Assembly: GCF_008806595.1 (NCBI RefSeq)
Contig: NZ_VZRB01000035.1
Span: forward strand, 23,971 to 87,970
Reading direction: 5' to 3'
Source of the DNA: Streptomyces luteolifulvus
Lineage (GTDB): Bacteria; Actinomycetota; Actinomycetes; Streptomycetales; Streptomycetaceae
DNA: 64,000 nucleotides
Below the pieces are notes generated by a model, which did no database searches, was not told the origin of the DNA, and saw only the letters and a program-made list of their open reading frames with translations. The translations under genes and the position numbers were made by a program. Shown piece after piece: positions 27,356 through 36,560 of the stretch. Numbering within the stretch: the stretch's first letter is position 1; each line of letters starts with the position of its first letter.

Positions 27356-28165
27356 GTGAGCGACGTTCCGCAGCCGCCGATCACCGCCGCCCGCCGCTTG
27401 GCCGACCGCTCGGTGCTGGTCATCGGCGCGGGTACCCGGCCCAGCGACGATCCCGAAGCTCCGGTGGGCAACGGCCGGGCCATTGCCGTCCTCGCTGCGC
27501 GCGAAGGCGCGGCTGTCGCCTGCGCCGACATTTCCGCCGACACGGCCGCGGCCACCGCCGCGCTCGTGCGCGCGGAGGGTGCCGACGCCATCACCGTCGT
27601 GGGCGATGCCACCGACCCGGATCAGTCCTCCGCGGTGATCGCCGAGGCGCGCCGCCGCCTCGGCGGTCTGGACGCCATCGTGGTCAACGTGGGTGCCGGC
27701 CTCGGCTCCGGTCTGGCGGACACCTCGCCCGAGGACTGGGAGCATGTGATGGCGCTCAATCTGCGTGCTCCCTTCCTGGCGGCGAAGTACGGCCTGCCCG
27801 AACTGGCCGACGGCGGCGCGATGGTGCTGACCGGCTCGGTCGCCGGACTCCGTGCCGCCACCAACTCCCCTGCATACGACAGTTCCAAGGCGGCGCTGTT
27901 CGGTCTCGTCCGTCATGTCGCCAAGGAGGGCGCACCGCGGGCCATCCGTGCCAACCTCGTCGTCCCCGGTCTGATCGACACTCCGATGGGCCGCGTCGCT
28001 TCCGCAGCGCGAGCCTCGCGGACCGTCTCGTTCGAACGGATCCCGCTGGGCCGCCAGGGCACGGCGTGGGAAGTCGCCGAGGCCGTCACCTTCCTGCTCT
28101 CCGATCGGGCCTCCTACATCACGGGACAGAGTCTGGTGGTGGACGGCGGGCTCAGCGCGGTCTGA
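27356..28165 (+). CDS. SDR oxidoreductase with expanded glycine motif
   Basis: 269 residues from GTG 27356. The usual TGxxxGIG is expanded to GAGTRPSDDPEAPVGNGRA at about residues 25-43. The catalytic Tyr-Lys is in AYDSSKAAL near 175, and the C-terminus GQSLVVDGG is standard. It likely oxidises or reduces the compound handled with the upstream CMD protein. Operon spacing four bases. Confidence 0.87.
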   Translation: MSDVPQPPITAARRLADRSVLVIGAGTRPSDDPEAPVGNGRAIAVLAAREGAAVACADISADTAAATAALVRAEGADAITVVGDATDPDQSSAVIAEARRRLGGLDAIVVNVGAGLGSGLADTSPEDWEHVMALNLRAPFLAAKYGLPELADGGAMVLTGSVAGLRAATNSPAYDSSKAALFGLVRHVAKEGAPRAIRANLVVPGLIDTPMGRVASAARASRTVSFERIPLGRQGTAWEVAEAVTFLLSDRASYITGQSLVVDGGLSAV

Positions 28166-28192
28166 GACAAGGCACCTGCCGGTCCCTGATCC

Positions 28193-28207
28193 GGCCCGCG
28201 CCGGGCC
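28193..28207. terminator. Short GC hairpin between convergent genes
   Basis: GGCCCG (28193-28198) and CGGGCC (28202-28207) form a six-bp stem in the 51-base convergent gap. Weak but well placed. Confidence 0.35.
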
Positions 28208-28216
28208 CGGCCGTGG

Positions 28217-29833
28217 TCATTCGGCCGCGGCGAGCAGCCGTGGCTCGTTCTCCTCGTACAGTCGCAGGTTCTCGCGGCTCTCGGCGGCGCGGCGCCGGTG
28301 GTCGCGGCGGCTGCCCAGCCAGCCCGCCAGATAGCCGAACGGGATGGAGACCAGGCCGGCGGACTGCATCGGAAACAGGTCGAAGTCGGCGTTCGGGAAG
28401 ACGGCGGCCGGTGTGCCCGAGACCGCCTGGGAGAAGACCATCAGTATCAGCGCCGAGCCCGCGCCGCCGTAGAGGGTGGCGAGCATGCCGGTGCGGGTGA
28501 ATCCCCGCCAGAACAGGGAGTAGGTCAGCGCGGGCGCCACCGCCGACGCCCCGATGCAGATGGCCAGCGTGGTCAGCACGCCGACGTTCCAGTTCTGGGC
28601 GAGGGTGGCCAGAACGATGGCCAGGGTTCCCACGCCCACGCTCGCCCAGGTCGCCACCGCCATCTCCGTGCGCGGCTCCGCCTTGCCCCGCTGTGCCGCG
28701 TGGGCGAACAGGTCGTGGGCGAGGGAGGAGGCCGCGGCCAGGGTCATTCCCGCGACCGAGGACAGCAGGGTGATGAACACGACGCCCGCCACGGCGGCGT
28801 AGAGCACCGTCGCACCGACGGAGGAGGCGTCCCCGCCGAGGACCCGGGACAGCATGAGTATCGACGTCCTGCCCTGCGGGTCGGCGGCGGTGATGTACTG
28901 CGATCCCACCAGCGCCGCCGCGCCGGTGCCCATGATGATCACGAGCAGGCAGAACGTGGTGACGGTGCTGACCGCCCAGGACATGGAGCGGCGCACGGCC
29001 GGGACGTCCCGCGCGGAGTACAGGCGCATCGTGATGTGCGGCAGACAGGCCACGCCGAGGATCACGGTGATCTGGAGACCGACGAAGTCCAGCCGCTCAC
29101 CGGCCGAGGTGCCCAGTTGCAGGCCCTGCTGGAGGAAGGTGGGGCCGGCGCCGCTGCCCTGCTGGGCGGCCCTGAGCACCTCACCCGGGCTCCAGTCGAA
29201 GCGGTTGAGTACCAGGACGGCGACGACGAAGCTGGTGCCCAGCAGAAGCACGATCTTGATCATCTGAATCAGCGCCGTGCCCCGCATGCCGCCGATCGCC
29301 GCGTAAACGATCATCAGGCTGCCGACGAGGGTGATGCAGATCGTCCGGGCGCCCGCTCCGTGCGGGATGTCCAGGATGAAGGTGAGCAGCGATCCGGCCC
29401 CGGAGAGCTGGACGACCAGGAAGGGCAGGGTCGCCGCGAGCGTCACCACACAGGCGGCGATGCGGACGGCCCGCCCGGGCATGGTGCGGGCGAGGACGTC
29501 GCCCATGGTGAAGCTGCCCGCGTTGCGCAGCGGTTCGGCCAGCAGGAACATCAGCAGCACCAGCGACAGGGCCGTGCTGACCGCCAGGACATAGCCGTCG
29601 TATCCGGCGAGGGCGACGATGCCGGTGGTGCTCAGCACCGTGGCCGCGGAGATGTAGTCGCCCGCGATCGCCAGCCCGTTCTTGAGCGGGGTGAGCGAGA
29701 GGTAGCCGGTGTAGAAGTTCGCGAGGTCGTCGCGCTCCGGTCCCGCCATCACGCACATCAGCAGCGTGAGCGTGACCAGGGTGGTGAACAGGATCAGGAC
29801 GGTGGCCTGGGTTCCGGAATTGAAGTCGGTCAT
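28217..29833 (-). CDS. Sodium:solute symporter (ActP/monocarboxylate type)
   Basis: 538 residues from ATG 29833, overlapping the DUF485 stop (ATGA). About 13 membrane segments; NGLAIAGDYISAATVLSTTG near residue 50 is the conserved core of acetate/monocarboxylate symporters. Together with a DUF485 protein this is the usual ActP-YjcH pairing, which imports acetate, pyruvate, propionate or similar acids with Na+ or H+. The C-terminal tail ENLRLYEENEPRL is cytoplasmic and charged. Confidence 0.92.
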   Translation of the reverse strand: MTDFNSGTQATVLILFTTLVTLTLLMCVMAGPERDDLANFYTGYLSLTPLKNGLAIAGDYISAATVLSTTGIVALAGYDGYVLAVSTALSLVLLMFLLAEPLRNAGSFTMGDVLARTMPGRAVRIAACVVTLAATLPFLVVQLSGAGSLLTFILDIPHGAGARTICITLVGSLMIVYAAIGGMRGTALIQMIKIVLLLGTSFVVAVLVLNRFDWSPGEVLRAAQQGSGAGPTFLQQGLQLGTSAGERLDFVGLQITVILGVACLPHITMRLYSARDVPAVRRSMSWAVSTVTTFCLLVIIMGTGAAALVGSQYITAADPQGRTSILMLSRVLGGDASSVGATVLYAAVAGVVFITLLSSVAGMTLAAASSLAHDLFAHAAQRGKAEPRTEMAVATWASVGVGTLAIVLATLAQNWNVGVLTTLAICIGASAVAPALTYSLFWRGFTRTGMLATLYGGAGSALILMVFSQAVSGTPAAVFPNADFDLFPMQSAGLVSIPFGYLAGWLGSRRDHRRRAAESRENLRLYEENEPRLLAAAE

Positions 29834-30315
29834 CGCGCCGCTCCGCTGTTCGTGCCCGCCTGCTCCCTGACGACCTGTGCCAACGGGTCGACCGAGCGCT
29901 CCGCGCTGCGGCCGTACCAGAAGACCGCCGCGAAGGTGACGACGAGCTGCAGGACCCCGAGGACCATGCCCAGGCTCAGCTCTCCGGCGATCTTGGAGCC
30001 CATCAGATCCGGGGTGGCGCAGGACAGCACCACGTACACCACGAAGGAGCCGAGTGCGGTGAGCGTGGAGACCCGGCGGAGCAGGCGGTAGGCCGAGCGG
30101 AGGGCGGCGAGGTCGGCACCGTTCCGGTAGTTCTCGTACGGGTCGTGGCGGGGCGTGTGCCCGTACGCGTCGTGCCGGGAGGTGTACCCGTACGGCTCCT
30201 GCCACAGATCTCTGCCGTACGGCTGGTGTCGGGAGGTGTGCCCCTGGGGCGCGGTCCCCGGCTGCTGCCACCCCGGTGGTGAGGGCGGATACCAGTCTTC
30301 GTCGGCGTATGTCAT
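29830..30315 (-). CDS. DUF485 membrane protein with repetitive N-terminal tail
   Basis: 161 residues. The last 90 contain two membrane segments typical of DUF485 partners of sodium:solute symporters. The first 70 are disordered and repetitive, with repeats of the type TSRHDAYG/TPRHDPYE. This arrangement with the symporter is common, the Tyr/His/Arg-rich tail less so. ATG 30315; the stop overlaps the symporter start. Confidence 0.88.
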   Translation of the reverse strand: MTYADEDWYPPSPPGWQQPGTAPQGHTSRHQPYGRDLWQEPYGYTSRHDAYGHTPRHDPYENYRNGADLAALRSAYRLLRRVSTLTALGSFVVYVVLSCATPDLMGSKIAGELSLGMVLGVLQLVVTFAAVFWYGRSAERSVDPLAQVVREQAGTNSGAAR

Positions 30316-30383
30316 CGCCTGGGCCTTTCACTGTGGCGCTGATCCGTGCAGGGGGTCGGAGGGACGGCTGCGGCGGCGAACAC

Positions 30384-30513
30384 TACCGACTGGTAGGAAT
30401 GCCTGGTAAGCCCGTTGGACGTTACGTTTCGGGCTCGGTGCGGCGCCCCATCCGCAGTGAGCCGGACTGCCTGTGGTGAACATCACGCCACGCTGCGTAC
30501 CTACTGGTCGGTA
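30384..30513. promoter_or_regulatory. Two TetR-type operators in a divergent promoter region
   Basis: TACCGACTGGTAGGAA (30384-30399) and TACCTACTGGTCGGTA (30498-30513) both fit TACCNACTGGTNGGWA. They are 114 bases apart, one near the DUF485/symporter operon and one near the MDR reductase operon. The second lies 34 bases before the reductase start. A single TetR-family repressor could control both directions. Confidence 0.65.
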
Positions 30514-30546
30514 TGGTCGCGGAAGCCGCGAACGACAGGAGGCGCA

Positions 30547-31554
30547 ATGACTGCGACCAACCGCCAGATCCGTCTGGCCGCCCGCCCCGTGGGCCAGGTG
30601 AAGCCCGACGACTGGGAGCACTTCTCGGGGCCCGTCGAGGATCCGGGCCCGGGCCGGTTCGCGGGCCGGACGCGCGTCATCTCCCTGGACCCGGCCATGA
30701 GGGGCTGGCTGGACGACCGCCCCTCCTACCTGCCGCCGGTGGGCATCGGCGAGGTGATGCGCGCCGGCTCGGTCATCGAGGTCACCGCGTCCAACCACCC
30801 CGACTTCCGGCCCGGCGACCATGTGGTCGGCACGTTCGGGGTCCAGGAGTACGTCGTCTCCGACGGCAAGGGCGCCCTGAAGGTCGACACCTCCCTCGCC
30901 CCGGCCTCGACCTATCTCGGGGCGCTCGGCATGCCCGGCATGACCGCCTACTTCGGCCTGCTGGACGTCGGGGCCCTGAAGGACGGCGAAACCGTCGTGG
31001 TGTCGGGAGCGGCCGGCGCCGTCGGCACCATCGCCGGCCAGATCGCGAAGGCCAAGGGCTGCCGGGTCGTGGGCATCGCCGGAGGGCCGGAGAAGTGCGC
31101 GCTGCTCACCGACGAACTCGGATTCGACGCGGCGATCGACTACCGCGCCGACGACGTCAAGAAGGCCCTGCGCAAGCACGCCCCCGACGGCATCGACGTC
31201 TACTTCGACAATGTCGGAGGCGACATCCTCGACGCCGCCCTGACCCGGCTGGCGATGCACGCACGCGTCGTCATCTGCGGCGCGATCAGCCAGTACAACA
31301 ACGCCACACCGGTCAACGGCCCCTCGAACTACCTCACACTGCTGGTGCGCCGCGCCCGCATGGAGGGCTTCGTCGTCTTCGACTACGCCAAGCGCTACGC
31401 GCAGGCCGCGCAGGAGATCGCCGGCTGGATCGGCGACGGCCGCATCAAGGTCAAGGAACACGTGGTCAGGGGCACCGTGGACGACTTCCCCGAGACCCTC
31501 CAGATGCTCTTCCGTGGCGACAACGTCGGCAAGCTCGTACTGGAGCTGGCGTGA
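30547..31554 (+). CDS. NADP-dependent oxidoreductase (MDR, zinc-free)
   Basis: 335 residues from ATG 30547, with AGGAGG at 30537-30542. No zinc-binding Cys cluster. The nucleotide motif SGAAGAVGTIAGQIA is near 150. The family (PTGR/CurA-like) reduces enones, quinones or 2-alkenals with NADPH. Followed by an SDR in a GTGA overlap; upstream carries a TetR-type operator. Confidence 0.9.
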   Translation: MTATNRQIRLAARPVGQVKPDDWEHFSGPVEDPGPGRFAGRTRVISLDPAMRGWLDDRPSYLPPVGIGEVMRAGSVIEVTASNHPDFRPGDHVVGTFGVQEYVVSDGKGALKVDTSLAPASTYLGALGMPGMTAYFGLLDVGALKDGETVVVSGAAGAVGTIAGQIAKAKGCRVVGIAGGPEKCALLTDELGFDAAIDYRADDVKKALRKHAPDGIDVYFDNVGGDILDAALTRLAMHARVVICGAISQYNNATPVNGPSNYLTLLVRRARMEGFVVFDYAKRYAQAAQEIAGWIGDGRIKVKEHVVRGTVDDFPETLQMLFRGDNVGKLVLELA

Positions 31555-32357
31555 GCGCCGCCGAGAGCGGGGTCGCCGCCCCGCGGGGAGAACACACGGA
31601 CGGCGCCCCGCTCCGGGGCAAGGTGGCGATCGTCACCGGGGGTGCCAGCGGACTGGGCCGCGCCTCGGCGCTGGCACTGGCCGAGGCGGGCGCCCGCGTG
31701 GTCGTCGCGGACCTCGACGCGCGCGGCGGCCGGGAGGTGGCCGACCTGGTCGGCGGCCACTTCCGCGCCTGCGACGTCTCCGACCTCGACGCCAACCGCG
31801 CACTGGTGGACTTCGCCCAGGAGCAGTTCGGCGGCGTCGACATCGCCTTGCTCAACGCCGGTGTGGCGACCGGATGCGGCGTCGGTGAGGACTTCGATCC
31901 AGCGCGCTACCGGCGGGCGATGGGCGCCAACCTCGACGGTGTGGTCTTCGGCACCCACGCGGTGCTGCCGGCGCTGCGGGCCCGCGGCGGAGGGTCCATC
32001 GTGGCGACCGCGTCGCTGGCGGGGCTGGCGGCGGTACCGCTCGATCCCCTGTACGGGGCCAACAAGCACGCGGTCGTGGGCCTCACCCGCTCCCTCGGAC
32101 CGGCTCTCGCGCAGGAGAACGTGCGCTTCAACGCCGTCTGCCCGGGGTTCGCCGAGTCACGGATCATCGACCCGCTGCGCGAGATGCTCTCCGCACAGCA
32201 ACTGCCCGTCATCCCGGCGGAAGTGGTGGCGGACACGGTGCTGCGGATCGTCACCGGTGACGGCACCGGGGAGTGCTGGTTCATCCAGCCCGGCCGGGAA
32301 CCGGAGCCGTTCCGCTTCCGCAGCGTCCCCGGCCCCGGCAAGCCCGTCGGCGTCTGA
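31551..32357 (+). CDS. SDR oxidoreductase
   Basis: 268 residues from GTG 31551. Cofactor motif TGGASGLGRA near 28-37, NAG near 105, catalytic Tyr and Lys in LYGANKHAV near 165. The C-terminus ends in a Pro-rich extension (EPEPFRFRSVPGPGKPVGV) rather than the usual DGG. Cotranscribed and translationally coupled with the MDR reductase. Confidence 0.88.
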   Translation: MSAAESGVAAPRGEHTDGAPLRGKVAIVTGGASGLGRASALALAEAGARVVVADLDARGGREVADLVGGHFRACDVSDLDANRALVDFAQEQFGGVDIALLNAGVATGCGVGEDFDPARYRRAMGANLDGVVFGTHAVLPALRARGGGSIVATASLAGLAAVPLDPLYGANKHAVVGLTRSLGPALAQENVRFNAVCPGFAESRIIDPLREMLSAQQLPVIPAEVVADTVLRIVTGDGTGECWFIQPGREPEPFRFRSVPGPGKPVGV

Positions 32358-32379
32358 GCACCCGCGCGGACCGGATCAT

Positions 32380-32413
32380 GACGGCCGCCGCCCGGTTCCG
32401 GGCGGCGGCCGTC
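32380..32413. terminator. 16-bp bidirectional terminator hairpin
   Basis: GACGGCCGCCGCCCGG at 32380-32395 pairs perfectly with 32398-32413 over a two-base loop, between the SDR stop (32357) and the convergent binding-protein stop (32424). Confidence 0.85.
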
Positions 32414-32423
32414 TCACGTCACA

Positions 32424-33710
32424 TCAGCCGGTGACCGGGCCGAACTCCTTGCGCGTGTCCACCGGTTCGCCGAAGAGCGACCACCGCTCACCCTTGAACC
32501 GCATCAGTTGCATCGTCTCGATCGGGAAGGCGTCATCGGGCCCGGTGTTCAAGGTGACGCCGGGCAGCAGCATGCCCACCTTGACGTCCTTCAGGTTGCG
32601 CACCGCATCCCGCAGACCCTCCCGGGTCGGGCACTTCATCGCCGCGAGAGCCTGGTGCATGGTCGAGGCGACGGCCCAGCCGTAGGCGTTGAACTGGTTG
32701 GCGGGATCGGCGTCCGACGCGAACTTCCCGAGTGCCTGCCGATACGCCTTCATCTCCGGGTCACTGGCCCACTGCGGATCGGCCGGGTCCTTGAAGTAGG
32801 TGGCCGAGACCACGCCCTGGACGTTCTTGAACCCGACCGGCTTGAGCACGGCGGCGGACGACGACACGCTGTTCACGATGTGCAGCGGGTTCCACTTGGT
32901 GATCTTGGCGTCGGCCGCGAGGGCCTGGCTGCCGAACTTGGGTGTGGTGATGTTCAGCAGCACATCCGCCTTCGACCGGGCGAGGCTGGCCATCTGCGCG
33001 GAGACGGACGGGTCGGTGACCTCGTAGCTCTCCTTGGCGACGACCTTGATGCCGCTGCCGGCCAGCGCCTCCTGGAACCCGCCGAGCAGGTCCTTGCCGA
33101 AGTCGTCGTTCTGGTACAGGACCGCGACCTTCGCCTTGGGCTTGGTGTCCTTGAGGTACTTGGCGTAGATCCGTGCCTCCGCCACATAATTGGGCTGCCA
33201 GCCGGTGGTCCAGGGGTGCGCCTCGTCCGTCCCCCACACGGAGGCGCCCGTGGCGACGAACGGCTGCGGCACCTTCTGCTGGTTGAGGTAGTCCCACACA
33301 GCCGCTGTGGAAGGGGTGCCCAGGGTCTGGAAGACGGCGAAGACCTTCTCCCGCTCGACCAGTCTCCGGGCCTCCTCGACAGCCTTGGGCGGCTGGTAGC
33401 CGTCGTCGCGGACGACGAACTCCACCGTGCGGCCGTCGATACCGCCCTTGTCGTTGACGTACTTGAAGTAAGCGGCCACGCCCTTGCTGATCGTGCCGTA
33501 CGCGGAGGCCGGCCCGGACAGCGGGTAGATCCCGCCCAGCTTGATGGTCTTGTCGGTGATCCCGGTGGTCTGCTGGCCCTTGCACGCGCCGTCGGCGGCG
33601 GTGCCCTTGTCCTCCTGGCCTCGCTGGGTGGCACAGGCCGTGGCGGTGAGCAGGGCTGCGGTCGCGGCGGCGGCCGCCCGCAGAACGGTCTTCTTGCGCA
33701 TGCGATTCAT
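32424..33710 (-). CDS. Branched-chain-type ABC transporter binding lipoprotein
   Basis: 428 residues. Signal with ALLTATAC and a lipobox-like Cys near residue 26. A periplasmic-binding fold type I protein: IKLGGIYPLSGPASAYG, then FAVFQTLGTPSTAAVWDY. Expected to bind amino acids, acyl amides or aromatic acids and deliver them to the LivHMFG parts. Unusually it is the last gene of the operon; its ATG overlaps the livM stop (ATGA). Confidence 0.88.
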   Translation of the reverse strand: MNRMRKKTVLRAAAAATAALLTATACATQRGQEDKGTAADGACKGQQTTGITDKTIKLGGIYPLSGPASAYGTISKGVAAYFKYVNDKGGIDGRTVEFVVRDDGYQPPKAVEEARRLVEREKVFAVFQTLGTPSTAAVWDYLNQQKVPQPFVATGASVWGTDEAHPWTTGWQPNYVAEARIYAKYLKDTKPKAKVAVLYQNDDFGKDLLGGFQEALAGSGIKVVAKESYEVTDPSVSAQMASLARSKADVLLNITTPKFGSQALAADAKITKWNPLHIVNSVSSSAAVLKPVGFKNVQGVVSATYFKDPADPQWASDPEMKAYRQALGKFASDADPANQFNAYGWAVASTMHQALAAMKCPTREGLRDAVRNLKDVKVGMLLPGVTLNTGPDDAFPIETMQLMRFKGERWSLFGEPVDTRKEFGPVTG

Positions 33711-34843
33711 TCCTCTTCCGTGCGGGGCGGTGCGCCCACGGGTTCGGCTTGGGCTTGGACTTCGGCTTCAGGGGGTGTGGGATCCGCGGACGTCGCGGAT
33801 GTCCCGGACGGTGTGGGGCGGGCCGTGTGCGTCCCGTCGGGGGTGCGGGTACGGGGGAGACGACGAGCGGCCGCACTCCCGATACGGCCCGCCAGGCCGG
33901 CGAGTCCCGCCGGGGCCACGTACATCACCGCGATGATCAGCAGCCCGAACACCACACCGGGTGCGGCCTCGCTGAGGTCCTGCGCCACATTCGGCACGTA
34001 CATCACGAACGCCGCCCCCAGCAGCGGCCCGTACAGCGAGGCCAGTCCGCCGACCACCAGACCCGCCAGCAGCGTGATGGACAGGACGAAGCTGAAGGAG
34101 TCGGGCGAGACGAAGCCGATCACCCACGTGTACAGGCAGCCGGCAACGCCAGCGAACATCCCGCTCCACGCGAAGGCGAGGGTCTTGTGCAGCGACAGCC
34201 GCACCCCCATCACCTCCGCCGCGCTCTCGTGGTCCCGTACGGCGAGCAGCGCCCGGCCGACCCGGGACCGCAGCAGATTGCGGGCGACCAGCAGTGCGAA
34301 CGCGGTGACGGCGAGGACGAGGAAGTACAGCCATTGGTCCTCGGCCAGTCCGCTCCAGGCGGGCGGCTGCGGTTTGTCCACCGTCAGGCCCATGGAGCCG
34401 CCCGTCCACGGTTCGAGCCGCTTCAGCAGCAGCGGCAGGAACACCGCGAACGAGAGGGTGACCAGGGCGAGATACAGCCCGCGCAGCCGCAGGGCGGGCA
34501 CGCCGAAGCCCAGGCCGAGCAGGAAGCATCCGGCGGCGGCCACGGGGAGCGTGGCCAGATGGCCGGTGTCGAACCGGTCCAGCATGACCGCGGCCGTGTA
34601 CGCCCCGGCCGCGAAGAACGCGCCGTGCCCGAGGGAGATCTGCCCGCCGTGGCCGACCAGCAGGTTCAGTCCGGCGAGCGCCACCGCGTACACCAGCACC
34701 ATGGTCAGCTGGAACACCTGGAAGGGCGCGAAGTAGAACGGAGCGCCGACGACGGCGACCGTCGCGGCCAAGGCGATGAGGGCGGCCCGCGTGCGTCCGG
34801 CGCGGGCGCCGTCGGCTCGGAGGATTCCGGTGATCGTGCTCAT
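33707..34843 (-). CDS. livM: Branched-chain-type ABC permease LivM
   Basis: 378 residues from ATG 34843 with nine or ten membrane segments. The motif LNLLVGHGGQISLGHGAFFA is characteristic of LivM, as is FAWSGMFAGVAG. A 50-residue Pro/Glu-rich tail extends past the membrane domain. Overlaps livH and the binding-protein gene. Confidence 0.9.
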   Translation of the reverse strand: MSTITGILRADGARAGRTRAALIALAATVAVVGAPFYFAPFQVFQLTMVLVYAVALAGLNLLVGHGGQISLGHGAFFAAGAYTAAVMLDRFDTGHLATLPVAAAGCFLLGLGFGVPALRLRGLYLALVTLSFAVFLPLLLKRLEPWTGGSMGLTVDKPQPPAWSGLAEDQWLYFLVLAVTAFALLVARNLLRSRVGRALLAVRDHESAAEVMGVRLSLHKTLAFAWSGMFAGVAGCLYTWVIGFVSPDSFSFVLSITLLAGLVVGGLASLYGPLLGAAFVMYVPNVAQDLSEAAPGVVFGLLIIAVMYVAPAGLAGLAGRIGSAAARRLPRTRTPDGTHTARPTPSGTSATSADPTPPEAEVQAQAEPVGAPPRTEEE

Positions 34844-35730
34844 GCCCGCTCCACCGCCGCTCGTCCGAACAGGCCCTGGGGCCGCACCAGCAGCACCACC
34901 AGGATGATCACCAGTGGTACGCCGATCTTGAGGTCGGCTCCGACGACGTCCACGTACGCCCCGGCCAGCGTCTCGGCGATGCCCACCAGCAGGCCGCCGA
35001 CGACCGCGCCCACCGGGCTGTCGAAGCCGCCGAGGGTGGCCGCGGCGAACGCGTAGATCAGGACCCCGCCCATCATGTTGGGCTCCAGGAACAGCAGCGG
35101 GGCGACGAGCACGCCCGACACCGCGCCGACCGTGGCGGCGAGGCCCCAGCCCAGCATCAGCACCCTGCCCACACGGATGCCCGAGAGCCGCGCCGAGGTG
35201 GGATTGGCGGCGACCGCCCGCATGACCAGGCCCACCGAGGTGTGCTGGAACAGCAGATACAGCAGCCCCATCACGGCGGCCACCACTCCGATGATCCCGA
35301 GCGTGGACCAGCCGACACTCACCCCGGCCAGGTCGATGCCGCCGTCCGGGAACGGCTGCGGGAAGTCCTTGACCGTGAACGACCAGATCAGTCCGGCCGC
35401 CGCGTTGACGAAGATGAACAGGCCCACCGTCACGATGACGAGGGTCAGCTCGGGCGCGCCCTCCACGGGCCGGATGACCACCCGCTCCACCAGCATGCCG
35501 CCGACGAAGGACACCGCCAGGGTGACCGGCAGCGCCAGCCAGAACGGCATGCCCGACGCCATCAGCTGCCATGCCACGTATGTGGAGAGCATCGCGAGCT
35601 CGCCCTGCGCGAAGTTGACGATCCCGGTGAACCGGTGGATCAGCACCAGGGCGAGCGCCAGGCTGGCGTACACCGCGCCGGCCCCGACGCCCTCGACCGT
35701 CTGCTGGAGAAGTTCGGTCACGGCGCTCAC
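34840..35730 (-). CDS. livH: Branched-chain-type ABC permease LivH
   Basis: 296 residues from GTG 35730, which overlaps the livF stop (GTGA). About eight membrane segments; LIHRFTGIVNFAQGELAML near 30-48 is the LivH signature and ENPMMGG-like loops follow. Works with LivM, LivF and LivG. Confidence 0.9.
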   Translation of the reverse strand: MSAVTELLQQTVEGVGAGAVYASLALALVLIHRFTGIVNFAQGELAMLSTYVAWQLMASGMPFWLALPVTLAVSFVGGMLVERVVIRPVEGAPELTLVIVTVGLFIFVNAAAGLIWSFTVKDFPQPFPDGGIDLAGVSVGWSTLGIIGVVAAVMGLLYLLFQHTSVGLVMRAVAANPTSARLSGIRVGRVLMLGWGLAATVGAVSGVLVAPLLFLEPNMMGGVLIYAFAAATLGGFDSPVGAVVGGLLVGIAETLAGAYVDVVGADLKIGVPLVIILVVLLVRPQGLFGRAAVERA

Positions 35731-36560
35731 CCGGCCTTCCGGGAGCGGACGGAGACCCCGAGGTACACCTCGGCGACCTGCCCGTCCTCGCGGATCTGCG
35801 CGGCCGGGCCGGACAGCACCAGCCGGCCGGCCTCCAGCACATGCGCGCGGTGTGCGATGTCCAGCGCGAGCTGGGCGTTCTGCTCGACGACGACCACGGT
35901 GGTGCGTTCCTCCTCGTTCACGGCACGGACGATCTCGAACAACTCTCGGGTGACCAGCGGAGCGAGTCCCAGGGACGGCTCGTCGAGGAGCAGCAGGGCG
36001 GGACGCAGCATCAGCGCCCTGCCGATGGCGAGCATCTGCTGCTCGCCGCCGCTGAGACTGCCCGCCGTCTGACGGGCGCGCTGACGAAGCCGGGGGAAGT
36101 GGCCGTAGACGCGCTCCAGGTCGGCCGCCACGGCGGCACGCTCGCTCCGACCGCGGCGCAGGACCCCGGTGCGCAGATGGGCCCCGACGCGCAGGTTCTC
36201 CTCGACGGTCAGGTCGCTGAACGTGCCCCGTCCCTCGGGCACGTGCGCCACACCGAGCCTGGCGGCCTGCTCGGGGGAGCGGCCCAGCAACTGCGTACCG
36301 TCCAGCGTCACCGAGCCGCGGCCGCGGACCATGCCGCACAGGGCCCGAAGGGTGGTCGTCTTGCCCGCCCCGTTCGGCCCCAGCACGGCGCACACCTCTC
36401 CGCGCGCGACCGAGAAGTCCAGACCCTGCAAGACGCGGGCCTGACCGTATCCGGCGTGCAGATCCGACACTCGCAGGAAGTCGGGATCCGCAGGGTCCTG
36501 CGCAGTCGGATCCGTCCCCGGGAGGTTGTCCTCGGGCCGGTCGGTGGTGTGATCGCTCAT
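35727..36560 (-). CDS. livF: Branched-chain-type ABC ATPase LivF
   Basis: 277 residues from ATG 36560. Walker A GPNGAGKTT, signature LSGGEQQM, Walker B LLLLDEPSLG all present. A 35-residue polar N-terminal extension rich in Asp/Thr precedes the nucleotide-binding domain. ATGA overlap with livG. Confidence 0.9.
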   Translation of the reverse strand: MSDHTTDRPEDNLPGTDPTAQDPADPDFLRVSDLHAGYGQARVLQGLDFSVARGEVCAVLGPNGAGKTTTLRALCGMVRGRGSVTLDGTQLLGRSPEQAARLGVAHVPEGRGTFSDLTVEENLRVGAHLRTGVLRRGRSERAAVAADLERVYGHFPRLRQRARQTAGSLSGGEQQMLAIGRALMLRPALLLLDEPSLGLAPLVTRELFEIVRAVNEEERTTVVVVEQNAQLALDIAHRAHVLEAGRLVLSGPAAQIREDGQVAEVYLGVSVRSRKAG

